NCBI GenBank assembly: GCA_964036155.1
Contig: OZ038422.1
Span: forward strand, 26,869,201 to 26,933,200
Source of the DNA: Diploscapter coronatus
Lineage: Eukaryota > Nematoda > Chromadorea > Rhabditida > Rhabditidae
DNA: 64,000 nt
Direction of reading: 5' to 3'
A model generated the notes under the pieces. That model was not told where the DNA came from. It searched no databases and saw only the letters and a program-made list of their open reading frames with translations. The translations under genes and the position numbers were made by a program. Below are positions 1 to 11,458 of this stretch, in pieces (the stretch's first letter is position 1; each line of letters opens with the position of its first letter).

Positions 1-463
1 CTTGCACTGTCATTCCTTCCATCAATCAGAATCGAATGCGAAGAAAAGTCAATTTGAGAGCTCGAATGTCTAAAGTTGTGAGTTTCAACAGAAAATTCAA
101 AAATTCCTATAGTCGATGAACGATCACTCGAAATAAATTAAAAAGGGTGCGTTTCTTTCTCCCCCTCTTTTGACACTCGAAATGTATGCACAGATGACAG
201 TTGTTCATTTGGCGATTTTCTCTATCTTTTTCGTCCCTTCATCAAATCAACGCAATTTTCGCTATAAGAACTTTCTAATTATTGTCTTCTATCGATATTG
301 GTGAAAATTATTTGACTAATTATCGATAATTAGTGCAAAATGAAGAAAAAAAGCGACAAAAAGTATCGTCAAATTGAGGAAGATATGTGACTCACAAAAG
401 GGAAGAGAAAGGAACGCATCTTTTTATTTGATTTCAAGTCATCGTTTATCGGCAATAAAGTTC

Positions 464-2027
464 TTACTGTTTGTATGACAAAATTCGCTCGATAATCTTC
501 TTCTTGCACAGAGATTGCTGCCCCACAGCCCTGATTCTCTCCTCCAAACCGGCAATACTCGAAGGATAGGTTGAAGCTGTGTCTATAAAGGGGCCTGTTA
601 ATTCACTCTTCTTGCTCTGCCTATTTTCCATGTCCCTCTTCTTCTCTCTTATCGTTATTTGATCAGTGCCCTCTTCATTATGTTGTTTATTTGATTCAGT
701 TGCTTACCATCGATTTCAGTGAGAATTTGTGATTCGAGGTTGGAATCTGTAGTGGGGAGGGAGTCCATGAAGAGGGTCACAGACTCTGCAGCCAGGTCCT
801 TTGAGCATCTGCCAATATTGCCCATGATCTTCACGATCGTTGCATGATTGGCTTGCAGCAGTCGCGTATGCAGAGCCTTCGACAGAGTAGGGAGCAAATA
901 TGCTAATTCAGAGGATCGACCCTATAAAGTTCAAGCTTAAGTTCATTTTTAGATTTACTATTCTTACCTGCGCTACCAATGCCATGTAAATATTCACAGT
1001 AGCTGTACATGTAAACGGTGACAACAGAAATTCATCTAATTGAGATAGTGAAGAGGAAAGCAACTGAAACATATGCTTAAAAATGAATATATTAAGCCCT
1101 TACCTCAGGTTTTTCATTAGCAACAAGTGTAGCCAATTGCAAAAGACATAGTTTATCTGGAGTATCCAGCTGAAAGCTGATCTTCATTCAAAAACTCATG
1201 TGATTCTTGCCTGAGATCGATGAAGTAATTCCAATAATTTAGGCAGGTGAGCTTCAATCGGCTCTTGGTTGTAGTTATAGACTTGGGGAAGAACTCTAAG
1301 CAATGAATAGTTCCCTAAACTGAGAATTTAGTGAAGTTTCTAGGAATCACACGGTTCTGACCATTATTGATGATGTTAGCGATGATTTGCAGCGAGTAGT
1401 GCGACAGCGTCTTTCCATTGTGAATTGCAGCCAGAGCGATGTATGACGATGTGTTTCGAATGATTTCCTCGTTTTTGCAGGTGAGTGCTTTCATCGCCAT
1501 CGGCAGCACCAATATCATTATCGATCGCTTCCCGTAATTCTTAATTTCATCATCATCATCATTGCATTATCGCACCATTTCGTCATGTAATGAATCAGCC
1601 ATTCATCGATTTGCTTACAAGGAAAAGACTGCTCAGAAGGTCGAGTACAATTTTGCAGTGAGGTGAGTCATCCTTCCAGAAGCCGTTTGAAGTACTGCTC
1701 AATTCGTGCGAAAGGGCTGAATCCAGCAACGCAACCAGAGCCGCTGCGTGCGCTTCCATGCTGTTTGTTTCTCTAAAAGGCAGTCGATGATGAAACTGCG
1801 GCCCGATGCAATAATTACCGTATAGCAGCAGTGATCCTAGCTAAAGCTATCTCGACGACACTCTGATCGACTCGATTGTCCACATAGTCGGGCGAGTCGA
1901 AGATCTCTCGGATGGCCTTCAGCGAGCTGTGCAAGTCCGAAATGACGTCGTAGTCATTCAGACTGAAGATGAGTCTGGCTGAGGACAGATGACGCTGCTC
2001 CAGAAGCTGACCCAAAAGAGGGTGCAT
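464..2027 (-). CDS. VEPH1: melted / VEPH1-like protein, short form without PH domain
   Basis: Eight exons on the minus strand: 1819-2027, 1619-1760, 1362-1539, 1211-1314, 1104-1169, 968-1063, 708-921 and 464-582, giving 375 aa with phases agreeing at every junction. Seen: an N-terminus MHPLLGQLLEQ, then DQSVVEIALARITAAIR, then LPMAMKALTCKNEEIIRN and SLLRVLPQVYN. These line up in order with the ARM-like N-terminal half of the animal melted/VEPH1 family, a membrane-associated regulator of insulin/TOR and FoxO signalling in flies. Odd: family members are roughly 830-1000 aa and end in a PH domain. Here a last exon ends in a stop at 464-466, with AATAAA (complement) at 423-428 about 40 bp further, so the phosphoinositide-binding PH domain is absent. 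The intron at 1170-1210 uses a GC donor (CAG|GCAAGA). The last exon (464-582) has no family match and is joined on phase only. Confidence 0.8.
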
Positions 2028-2502
2028 TTGGACTGAATGGGGGAAATTGGGGGAGGCCCCCAGGCAAGATGCTAGAGGCAAGTACAATGACACACAGAGG
2101 TAGAAGGGTAGGGAGATGACTAAGAATGGAAGAAAGAGAAAGAGAGAGAAGGGAAAGAGAGAGAGTGTGAGAGACAAATAGTGCAGAGAGACTGTCAGCA
2201 ATCGATGAAACACCAAAGAGGAAGAGAGAGGAGGCGGGGTCTGTCCATATTTGGACAGGAACACATTTGTCTATTCATTACTCATCAAAACAGCACAGCA
2301 GGTTCAGAATACTTTATTCTCTAGCGAATTATCACCGATTTTCAAAGAATATATACAGAAAGAATAGAATAGAAGGGAAGGGAAGGGAAGGCGCAAATGT
2401 ACAGATGTACAGTATACCAGTGTTTGACATTCGATTAGAACGTTTTCAACCTGATTAAGTGTGGAAATGACTGCATGTGAACCGGTTCATGGGTCTGTGA
2501 AT

Positions 2503-5500
2503 TCACAAGTCGAGAGGCAGGGACATTTCTCGGTTTTCCTGAGTTGGGGTTTCGTTTTGGCGTTGGGCGCGTTTTCGAGCGCATTTGGGACAGTCGAATA
2601 CCTGCTTCATGCATTCTATGTGGAATACTGAACAGCAGTCTGGGCACTGAAAGGGAAAGATATTGTCATCAAAATAATTCTTGGAATTTCAAAATTAGTA
2701 TTCTCGAAATCTAAAGTTTTCACTGTCTTTAAGCAAGGTGGACGAAATTGGCCCCAAAACACCCAAAAAGAACACTTTCTGAAGCCAAAAACGGAATTTC
2801 GTCCGCCCTTGATCTTTAGCCATTAATGGCATGGAGAAGACATGTATTCTAATTTTTTAATTAAATATATTAGATGAAAACAAATGAGAGAGGAAAAAAA
2901 AACTGAAGAAACAAACCCGATGAATGTTGTCTTGAAATGGATAGAGAAGTTCCTTCTTGCGGCAGAGCTCGCAGTAGAACCCCTTCTGTCTGCAGAGGGC
3001 ACAGCTCATTACGTGAGAAGTGGCGTATTTGAGGAGACCAGTCAGATTCGACTCCAAATGTCCATTGTGCAGGGCTACCAAGTCCTGCAATTCAGAACTA
3101 CGATTTTCTCGTCAGAAATAAGAGAATTACCGCGAATGCATAAATGTGCTCTTGTTCATAGAGGTAATTCTTCGGCCAAATTCGCTTCTTGAAGTCCTCC
3201 GCAACAGACTCGCGGCACGTGAACAGATACATCGAAATTAGACGAAGCTTTTCTCGAAGTCTCTGAAAGGAAAGGGTGTGCCATAAATATCAATGACAAC
3301 ATCCAAATGCCAATAAATTGGGTTTAATAAATTCGAAATCGGCTAAATTGAGACATTTTAATCTCCAGAACACGATTTAGTGTATTGATGGGTTTCATAA
3401 AATTTGGATAATTCAAAACGATACCTATTTATGCCATTTCTGTTTAGGCAAGCTTCGTCAGAATTCAAAATTCGAACACATTACATAGTGTATTTTACAG
3501 CCGCCTTTCTTTTGTAAATCAATGCTTATGTTTGCGCGGAAAATTGCGTCGAAAACCGATGAAATCAATGAAAATCATATTTTATATTGTTCAGAATATA
3601 GAAATTGTGCTATGCCACGAGAATACACAAATTAGAATATTTTCAGCCACCTGCTAAAACTGAAAAATGCGACTTTTGCCTTCGAAATGCATGTGGCAGT
3701 ATACTTGGAGAATAAAATACAGTAATTCTGCTATTTTTTTAATCTAAATTTCATGAAACTCATCAATATGCTAAAACTTGACCTGGAGATTCCAAATTTG
3801 GCTGATTTTTAATAATAAGAGTAATAATTTCATTTAGTTCGAATCATTGGCAATTAAAAGTTGTCATTGATATTTATGCTGCGCCTCGTGTAAATCATAG
3901 GTTTGAAAGAAAATAAGCCAACGAATACCAAGATATTTGCCATGACAGGGATCCTCTTGTAGAGTTGTGGATTGACTTTCTGGATGTTGATGACAGCCTT
4001 CTCCTGATTTGCGTCGATGAAAGTCCTGCCGCGATGGGACAATTTCCTGCAGCCCCAGTCCCAGTTGAGCAGCACTCGAGAAGGAATCGGTCCCTCTCCG
4101 CCCTGCATGCACTCCATGCAGTAGTACTGACTGTCCATTCCACAAATGCTGAACATCATTCGATCAGAAGCAAATGTATTTTCTGTTGGAGGAATTAGAA
4201 CACATCCTCAAGCTTTCGTTATTCGAAATAGGGTGAAAAATTTCGAGAAACGACTCTTTCCCTACAATATTTTATATGTATTTTGATCTGTAATTTACAG
4301 CTTCCAATATATTCAAAATGAACATTGGCAACGTACTCATATTTGGCGAGATTGATGCCGATGGTTTTCCTGCACATGGGACATCTGAATTCTTGTGCAT
4401 CCAGGCCCTTCTCCTTTGGCAATTTACACAGTCGAAGCAGCACTTCTATCTGAAATAAAATGACATATTAAACGAAGAAATAAAGTTGTCAAACCTCTCG
4501 CTTCTCGCCAGCCTTCTCCTCATTGGCGTGCTCGCTCTCACTCGAAGTCGCCTCTGCGAACTCCTCATCTGCCTGTGCAGTTTGACACTCGTTGTACGCA
4601 GATCTGAGTGCCTGGCCGAAACTGACCACTCCAAATGAGGGACTCGAGGCAGAAGATGACGTGGAATTGCAGCGAGATTCGCTGTTCTTCTGAAAAGAAG
4701 ATTATAATAAAATAAAATAAAGAAGAAAATTCGCCTTTCGAATAGCAGACATGGCGAGAAGACTGTTGCTGCCTGCAGCCAAACTCTCCCCACTCGCGAG
4801 CAGTTCGTCCTGCAGAGAAGAAGACGCAAATGTGCTGTGGCTCTGCAATTCGATATTTCAACTGATGTTCTACAGTAATCTATCTTTAGAACTACCATAT
4901 CCCTGTCCCGAATCCGAATTGGCGTGCTCGTTCTGTGTCCTTCCTCTGTTTCTTGCTCCTCTTGAATCTCTCTGCTCTCATTCTGCTCTGCATGTTCTGT
5001 CTCCTCTGTATCGTCTACTTTGCTGTCTTCCTGCATATTTTCTTCATTTTCTTCGTTTTGTTCCAATTCCATATTCGCCGATGCTTCTTCTTCTTCTTTT
5101 TCTTCTTTGACTTCTTCATTTTCTCGTTGTGTTTCATCGTTTTCTTCTTTCTTCAATTGAGGATGCTCTTCAACAAGTTCATTTCTGAAAATGCAGATTT
5201 TTTTCAAATAAAAACTAGGAAAAATTCGGCCTCCTGTATAATCCATTATTTCACCATTTGTAAAATTTACCAAAGTGTGAACATAGCACGTGGTATTTAG
5301 GGTACAAGTTAGGGTCAAGATAGGTCAAATTTGGTATCAAAATGATTCTTATATTATGAACATCGTTTTATACCAAATTTAGACCATCTTGCTTTGTACC
5401 CTACCCTAAATGGCACGTACTACGTTTATAATTTTAATGAATTTTACAAACGGTGAACTGGCGAATTATACAAGAGGGCGAAACATTTGTACTTCTTCTC

Positions 5501-7232
5501 TTCTTGTTCCGTTTCTTTCGCTGATTCTTCTGCCTTTTGTAACGAGTCCCTGGATTCGCTGACACTACTCGGCCTCGATCTGGTCGATTCGCTTGTGGAC
5601 GTTCTCCTTGTGATGATGATGGGCGACAGATCAAGAGGGGGCAGGTCTGCAGGAACCGAACTGACTGAGCCGATTGGAATGGTCGGGGAGGGAGAGAAGG
5701 GCAGACTCCTTCTTTCTGTCATGGAAGGGTGCGAATACACTGACGAGGTGTCGCTACCGGAATCTGAAAATTCCGACAGTAATCCCGAAAAGAATATTCA
5801 GAACAGCTAGGCAGAGATAAAGTCGAAATACTCGGAAAACTTAATTGCAGATTCCCTTACTCTCCATTGTAAACGAGAGCGGTGTTGTCAGCGAAATACC
5901 CCCTCCGTGTTTTTTTTTCGCAAGGATACCTTGTCACAGTTTGCGTTTCTGCGCCTATCTTTAACCCATTGCCTAGCTGCCTTCTTCAATCTCGTTGGGC
6001 AATGGTCGAGAATGGGCGCAGAAACGCCGAGTGACAGGGTATGTCTTCGAAAAAAAGGGGGTCTCTCGCTCTCATTTATAATGGAGAGTACATCAACTTT
6101 CGAAAGTAAAATTTTATTTTACAGGAGACTTTACTGTAACTTCTCAGTCGGGATAAAAGTATTATTCCTAGTTGCAATTCAAAAACTCGGAAAAGATACC
6201 ATCAAATGGATTCCCTCTCCGTTCCACTGCACAGAGCCGCCTTTTGACGACGGGAGGCAGCACCTGGTCGGGCAGAGTGTCCAGAGCAGAGAGGCCGACT
6301 TCTGTGGTCGAATCTGATGTACTTGGCTGGAAACGGGGCTGGCGAGAGGGACGCAACGAGGCGGATACTGGAAATTTGTAATTTCTTTTTAAATTCTAGA
6401 GATAAAGTGTACCTTTCTGCGGCTTCCCTGATACGAGTCCAGCCAAAATCAATGGAGAAGGCGTCCAAGTGTTCAACAGTGCGCTGTTCACCGCTGTCTG
6501 CAACATATTTATTTTTTTAGAAAAACAGGAAAGAAAAACCTTGATAGCGATCTTGGACAGACTCCTGACGACGTCACTCATTCTGTCCGTTTGCTCTACA
6601 TCCCGCAAATAGGCATGCTCGTTGTAGAATTGCTCGATCGCTCGCTTCTCCCCAAGCAGCAGCTTCACGTAATGCTCGATCGAGCCCTCGTTCAGCACAA
6701 TTCGGATCCAGGCCTGAAAAATTCAAGTTCAAACACAGGGATTAAGAATAATAAACTCCTACTCGACTTTTGCCGATTTCCGTGTTAATCATACTGAGCG
6801 ATCGGATTTGTGAAGTGATGCTGGGGTGGGAGAATTTGGAGACGAACGGCCAGAAGTTCTGAAAAATCAAGAAATCGAAATGAATGAATAGGCCTCCTGT
6901 ATGCCATATTCACTCCTTCTCTTCTTCTACCTCTTTTCCCTAGTTTCGCCTCAAAAAATGGATGTGGAATAGAAACGGGTGTGGGCGTGGACTACAGCAA
7001 GTCAATGAATAGGAATAAAAAGACTAACAGGTTCGGGATATTTGGCATATCTGGATCCCTTGAGGAAGAAAGGGTCCCTGAGTCCGTGAATGAAGATGGC
7101 CTCGATCACGTTGCAAATGCCCTGCACGACATCACTCGACACTACATCTGTCCCGTTCCGACTCGAGCTTATCGTCTCTTTGATCACCGATTCGAGTTCT
7201 TTGCTCAGCGAAGCTCGCACTTTTTCCTCCAT
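2503..7232 (-). CDS. PLEKHM1: PLEKHM1-like RUN and Rubicon-homology domain protein (no PH domains)
   Basis: Fourteen exons: 7029-7232, 6763-6858, 6540-6713, 6413-6497, 6200-6367, 5493-5763, 4896-5184, 4735-4842, 4495-4689, 4337-4449, 3929-4148, 3131-3262, 2917-3084 and 2503-2646; 788 aa, all phases consistent. The RUN domain covers about residues 10-200 (IFIHGLRDP, SRAWIRIVLNEG, HYVKLLLGEK). A Ser-rich linker and a Glu/Lys-rich acidic stretch (exon 4896-5184) follow. The C-terminal 250 residues form the Cys/His zinc-binding Rubicon-homology domain (FRCPMCRKTIG, IPSRVLLNWD, CALCRQKGFYCELC, CPDCCSVFHIEC). Family knowledge: PLEKHM1 links Rab7-positive late endosomes and autophagosomes to lysosome fusion. 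The two PH domains of vertebrate PLEKHM1 are not present. DEF8 lacks RUN, and Rubicon matches the zinc module less well. The donor after 4735-4842 is GC and weak. Start 7232 chosen as the ATG nearest the RUN domain; 7265 is an unlikely alternative. Confidence 0.85.
2734..2811. repeat. 78-bp palindromic element in PLEKHM1 intron
   Basis: Ends are inverted copies of CAAGGTGGACGAAATT and AATTTCGTCCGCCCTTG around a 45-bp centre. It lies inside the intron 2647-2916 and explains part of its extra length. It looks like a very short MITE; no target duplication was clear. Confidence 0.6.
3283..3877. mobile_element. 595-bp inverted-repeat element (MITE) in PLEKHM1 intron
   Basis: Outer ends ATAAATATCAATGACAAC and GTTGTCATTGATATTTAT are exact inverted copies. 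Weaker pairing continues inward (CCAATAAATT / CATTGGCAATT, GGTTTCATAAAATTTGG / AAATTTCATGAAACTC). No coding sequence inside. The element fills almost the whole intron 3263-3928. Confidence 0.75.
5227..5481. mobile_element. 255-bp inverted-repeat element (MITE) in PLEKHM1 intron
   Basis: The left arm CCTCCTGTATAATCCATTAT... and the right arm ...GAATTATACAAGAGGGCG pair over about 45 bp. Further pairs are ACCATTTGTAAAATTTACC / GAATTTTACAAACGGTG and TTAGGGTACAAG / CTTTGTACCCTA. The right end stops 11 bp before exon 5493-5763. A fragment resembling one end (GGCCTCCTGTAT) recurs at about 6892. Confidence 0.75.
5858..6090. mobile_element. 233-bp inverted-repeat element (MITE) in PLEKHM1 intron
   Basis: The terminal repeats ACTCTCCATT / AATGGAGAGT continue inward through AACGAGAGC / GCTCTCGTT-like and CCCCCTCCGTG / AAGGGGG, then GTTTGCGTTTCTGCGCC / GGCGCAGAAACGCC. 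Nearly the whole element can fold into one hairpin. It lies in intron 5764-6199. Confidence 0.75.
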
Positions 7233-7397
7233 TGTCTCTTTAAAAATAATTGTTTTAAAAGTCATGAACTGTCAATACAAATATTTTCTACTGTAGAAAA
7301 CAGGATTGTTTACAGGAAACATAGCGTCTTTCATAAAAATAATTTATTTAGGTGTACGAGATCCGAAATGGTGTGAAATGTACAGTAGGAGTCGCAT

Positions 7398-7994
7398 TCA
7401 GATGGGCTTGACATCATCGAACTGCTTCCTGGCCTTCTTGAGCTCCTCGCTCATCGACAGCAGGTCCTTGACGCGCGCGAATTTCTTCGGGTCTCGTCGA
7501 ATCAGATAGTGGATGTCTTCGAGCGCGATGCGGTCGGGTTTGCCCACCTTAAAATGGAATTCTTAAATTTTTTCATGAACTCATCTAAGACTTGGGCAGA
7601 TTTAGCACCATAACTTGTGTAGACCCGCCTCAAGTTTAAATGATCCACAAAAATGTTTGTACACATCCTTATGTATCAATTTTCTACAGAAAATATTTAT
7701 GTAGCGTACTCCTTTTCCCCTATAATTTCTCGTTCTGGCATAAAATTAGCCAGGGCTTAGTAAATGCGAAAATCACTCCACCTTCATAGCGCTGATGCAG
7801 AGCTCTTTGATGTAGTCGATGACGATGGCTTCCAAGGTTTCGAGAGTCTTGTCGAAGGGCATCTTCTCGTCCCCGAACCCGTAGAGCATCGCGCGCAGCT
7901 CGCGTCGAAACAGAAACTTCTTGTCCTCGCCACTCGTCTTCTCCTTCTTCTCTTCCTCTTCGTCAGAGCCAAACAGATCCTCTGTATCGTCCAT
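7398..7994 (-). CDS. TAF13: TFIID subunit TAF13
   Basis: Two exons, 7782-7994 and 7398-7547, joined in phase 0 to give 120 aa, close to the family's usual length (about 124). After an acidic N-terminus (MDDTEDLFGSDEEEE) comes the histone-fold region: RRELRAMLYGFGDEKMPF, TLETLEAIVIDYIKEL, RIALEDIHYLIRRDPKKF, ARVKDLLSMSEELKKARK. This matches TAF13, the histone-fold partner of TAF11 in TFIID, needed for RNA polymerase II promoter recognition. The acceptor of exon 2 is TTTTAAG. The 234-bp intron holds an imperfect inverted repeat. The stop is 165 bp upstream of the PLEKHM1-like start on the same strand, with a TTTATT (complement AATAAA) between them at about 7345, an arrangement compatible with a nematode-style operon. 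Confidence 0.95.
7586..7762. repeat. imperfect inverted repeat in TAF13 intron
   Basis: CTAAGACTTGGGCAGATTTAGC near 7588 pairs imperfectly with GCATAAAATTAGCCAGGGCTTAG ending near 7760. It may be a degraded MITE; weak. Confidence 0.4.
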
Positions 7995-9303
7995 TATTCA
8001 GAGCTGAAGAGCTGATTCGCTGAAATTTACGAATTATTGCGAACAAATATCGAAGATAAAAAGTTCTGCTAAACGAATAATAAAAAGTCACATGCTAGGA
8101 TATCCCCAGGCCTGATTTGGGTATCAGAATCGAATTCTACATTCTGGAAAACTCCCGAAACATCTTTGTCCAAAGTTATCGCGATAAAAATGGCGAACAT
8201 TGCAAGTTGCAAATGAAATAGAAAACCGTACTGCGTTTAAAAATGAAAACAGTCTGGCATACGAAAGACTCTTCTACCTCTCAAAAACACTTTCCACTTT
8301 CACATACACACGATTTGTTGTCGTCCTCAGCGTTCAAATTGCGTATCCACGTGGGGTAATTTGCGGATCCGCAGTGCTGTGGGACGATGTGATTGAATGT
8401 GGATCCACACGGATCCACAAATTTGCAAATTATGAATCCACTTGCATCCACGAAAACTGCGAATCCGCAAATTACCCCACATGGATCCGCAATTCATGAC
8501 TGTGGGTCCACATGGATCCATGCGGATACGCTGCTTGAACGCTGAGTCTGTTCTGTTTCGTCGTTTTCTTTTCGTTTTTCCCTCTCTTTCTCCATGTTCT
8601 TTTCATTTTCCGCTTCTCTAGCCTTTGCCTATCTAAAATTTCGGAAAATCGCATAGACTGGAGTGAAAACTATTGGGTAAAAAGCTGTATAGTGGTAATC
8701 GAACATCTAGAAACCAAATTTGAGGTCGAAATTACTCGAAGAAGTTCAAAAATAGATGTTATGTGCTTTCACCATCAAGAAGGTGATCTTCATCTAAGGT
8801 AGGTAAAAAATTGCGAAGATCATTAGTAAAAAAATCTAATAAAAATATCATAAAGGTAATCTATCGTTCTAAATCCGATTTTGAGGTCAAGAAAGCTCGA
8901 ATGTGCATAATATCAGCTGAAAATGTATGACTTCCGACAAAATTTACTTATCTAGAAAGCAGCTTTTCTCTCCTTCACTGCTATTCAATATTTCCCTTCT
9001 CGCTAAGCCCCTCCCCTCGATCCTTTCGCTCTTTTATTCAACTCCTCTGGACTTGACCGATTTCGCCATTTTCCATTTTGAAATGCACGTTTGCATCATT
9101 CTCGCACTCATTGCATCACTCGATTTGTTTTCCTCCTTTCGTTCAGCTTTATCCTTAATTCCTCTTTATCCCTTTATCTCTTGCCTTCTGCCAACTGACT
9201 CTGTTCAGTCTTGAACCCGGTCGGACTTGTTATCCTTTGCTTTTCTCATTGCAATTGACCGCCTTTCATTGAGTTTCGTTTAGGTAATACATAATTCACT
9301 AAA
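7995..9303. promoter_or_regulatory. shared upstream region between TAF13 (-) and aldolase (+)
   Basis: No exon was recognised in these 1.3 kb. The region contains the palindromic element at 8326-8546 and a pyrimidine-rich stretch before the aldolase start. TTTCGTTTAG ends at 9282, about 20 bp before the aldolase ATG, and could be a 3' splice site for a 5'-UTR intron or a trans-spliced leader (inference). Confidence 0.4.
8326..8546. mobile_element. 221-bp MITE built of repeated GGATCCAC palindromes
   Basis: The ends CTCAGCGTTCAA and TTGAACGCTGAG are exact inverted copies. A second inner pair follows (GCGTATCCACGTGG / CCATGCGGATACGC), and a third is shifted (TGGGGTAATTTGCGGAT / GAATCCGCAAATTACCCCA). 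The interior carries many copies of GGATCCAC/GTGGATCC. No coding potential. Confidence 0.8.
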
Positions 9304-11202
9304 ATGGCATCTTACGGCGTGTACCTGACTAAAGAGAAGGAGGATGAGTTGAGATCGATTGCGAATGCAATTGTGGCTCCAGGAAAGGGCATTTTGGCTG
9401 CAGACGAGAGCACTGGATCGATGGAGAAAAGGATGCAGAGCATTGGCTTGGAGAACACGGAGGAGAACAGAAGAAAGTACAGACAGCTGCTGTTCACCGC
9501 CGGCGAGGGACAGGAACTCGGCAAGTACATCTCGGGAGTGATCATGTTCCACGAGACGTTCTACCAGAAGACCGACGATGGAAAGCCATTCGTGGAATTG
9601 CTCAAGGAGCAGGGCATCATTCCTGGCATCAAGGTACTGCTAATGCAGCAATTGCTATGCAAGACTGAATTGCCATATTTAGGTGGACAAAGGTGTGATT
9701 TCTTTGGCTGGAACTGTGGGCGAGGCCACCACTCAGGGACTCGATGATCTGAACGCCAGATGCGCTCAATACAAGAAGGTCTTCATTCAGATTCCTTATC
9801 ATTTATCTGCTTATCTGTTGGCCTCCAGCATTTGGCCATTTGGCCCTTCCTCTCTTCTTTCCTCTTTCATTTCCTTCATCCTTCAATTTTCAATCAATGC
9901 CAGTGAAGCAGAGAGGGAGAAGACAGCCTTGTTGTGTTGTGCTTCTTTTCGCATTCCCATCAACTCAGTCTCTAGGCCATTCTCCGCACAACGAACATTC
10001 ATTCTCCATCCATTTCTCAGCCTCTTTCCCTCTCAACTTTGCTCGCAAATAACTTCTTCGACAAGAAAAAATACGCGGATTATCAAAAGGGATAAACGAG
10101 TTGAGACTTGCATTAACTTTGTAGGATGGAGCCCAATTCGCGAAATGGCGCTGCGTCCACAAAATCTCGACTACAACTCCATCGCACTGCGCTCTGGTCG
10201 AGATTGCTCAAGTGCTCGCTCGCTATGCATCCATCTGCCAGCAGAACGGACTCGTTCCCATCGTCGAGCCTGAAATCCTCCCAGACGGTGAACACGATTT
10301 GGCCAGAGGACAGAAGATCACTGAGACTGTTCTCTCCTACTGCTACAGGTCTTACATGCAAATTTCAGAAGTGTCCGCCTTCGATTTGGCTGACTTTTTC
10401 ACCATGAGAATTTTTCATGGCTCTGAAGTCAAAAAGTGCAACGGCAGCCTCCTTGACCTTGGCAATCCCGAAAACCGTTTTATGCAGTGAAGAAATTTCA
10501 AATTAGCATACAGTATTTCCCTGTAACATAAAATATTCTCTACTATATAAGCGTTCAGGATTTCCAACTCCAGGGAGGCCCGCCATTGCGCTTTTTGATT
10601 TCAGAATCGTGATCAGCGTCATGAAAAATCAGCCAAGTCGGAGACGGACACTTCAAAACTTTCCCTTATTGGATTGGATATCAGTTGAAAGAATAGAATA
10701 TTACAGAGCTCTGAATGAGCATCACGTGTTCCTCGAGGGAACCTTGCTGAAGCCGAACATGGTGACCGCAGGACAGAGCTATGGAGGAGAGAGGCCATCG
10801 AACGAGGCTATTGGATTGGCCACAGTCACTGCTCTGCAGCGCTCTGTGCCCTCGGCAGTGCCCGGAGTGGTGTTCCTCTCGGGCGGACAGAGCGAGGAGG
10901 ATGCCAGCAGGAATCTGAATGCAATCAACAATGTCAATGGAAAGCGACCCTGGGCCCTGACATTCTCTTATGGAAGGGCTCTGCAGGCATCGGCACTCGC
11001 CAAATGGGCTGGCAAGGACGAGAATGTTAAAGATGCACAGGTATGATGTCGAATGATTAATTCATTGCCTTATCTGTCACAGGCTGTGCTGTTGCATCGC
11101 GCTCAGATGAATTCCCTGGCCTCTGTCGGCAAATACACTGGCGAAGACGGCTCGGACTCGGCTGCTTCGCAATCTCTCTTCGTCGCAAATCACGCCTATT
11201 AA
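9304..11202 (+). CDS. aldo: class I fructose-bisphosphate aldolase
   Basis: Five exons: 9304-9633, 9683-9778, 10125-10348, 10707-11040 and 11083-11202; 367 aa, the normal class I length. It cleaves fructose-1,6-bisphosphate to dihydroxyacetone phosphate and glyceraldehyde-3-phosphate in cytosolic glycolysis. Seen: [15 protein letters not shown] near the N-terminus, [17 protein letters not shown], the Schiff-base lysine in [16 protein letters not shown] (exon 4) and the conserved C-terminal NHAY with the catalytic tyrosine. The start ATG has the context AAAATGGC and gives the usual N-terminus. Introns 2 and 3 are 346 and 358 bp, long for this window, with no element I can define. A polyadenylation signal AATAAA lies at 11367-11372. 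Codon use is GC-richer than the flanks, as expected for a highly expressed gene. Confidence 0.97.
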
Positions 11203-11458
11203 ATTATGGCATAACCCATTCGATTTTGTCTGCACATTTTGTTAGATCAACTGGTAGAGTGCTTATTCACACGTCTAATTATAGCAATTAGTGCTAAATT
11301 TATTCATAAGTTGTAGTGATTTATTGAAGTTGATGAAATTTGACAGATAAAGTTCTTGTTCGAAAAAATAAAGTCTCGATGAACGAATGAATGAATGATT
11401 CTAAACTATTCGAGATATTTAATTCCAGAGATAATTTGAGTTGGTTGAGTGAAGACGG

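Noticed and set aside
1815..2264. Upstream extension of the melted start to 2264
   Set aside because: The added residues are a low-complexity hydrophobic read of a GA-rich repeat; the family N-terminus begins at the ATG at 2027.
2503..7232. Call of the RUN/zinc protein as Rubicon (RUBCN)
   Set aside because: RUN and C-terminal Cys/His segments match PLEKHM1 better along their whole length, e.g. the MEKGLDSQ-like and RNYL...ESP-like stretches.
10349..10706. Extra aldolase exon in this intron
   Set aside because: Without it the protein joins exactly at the conserved [10 protein letters not shown] region and has normal length.
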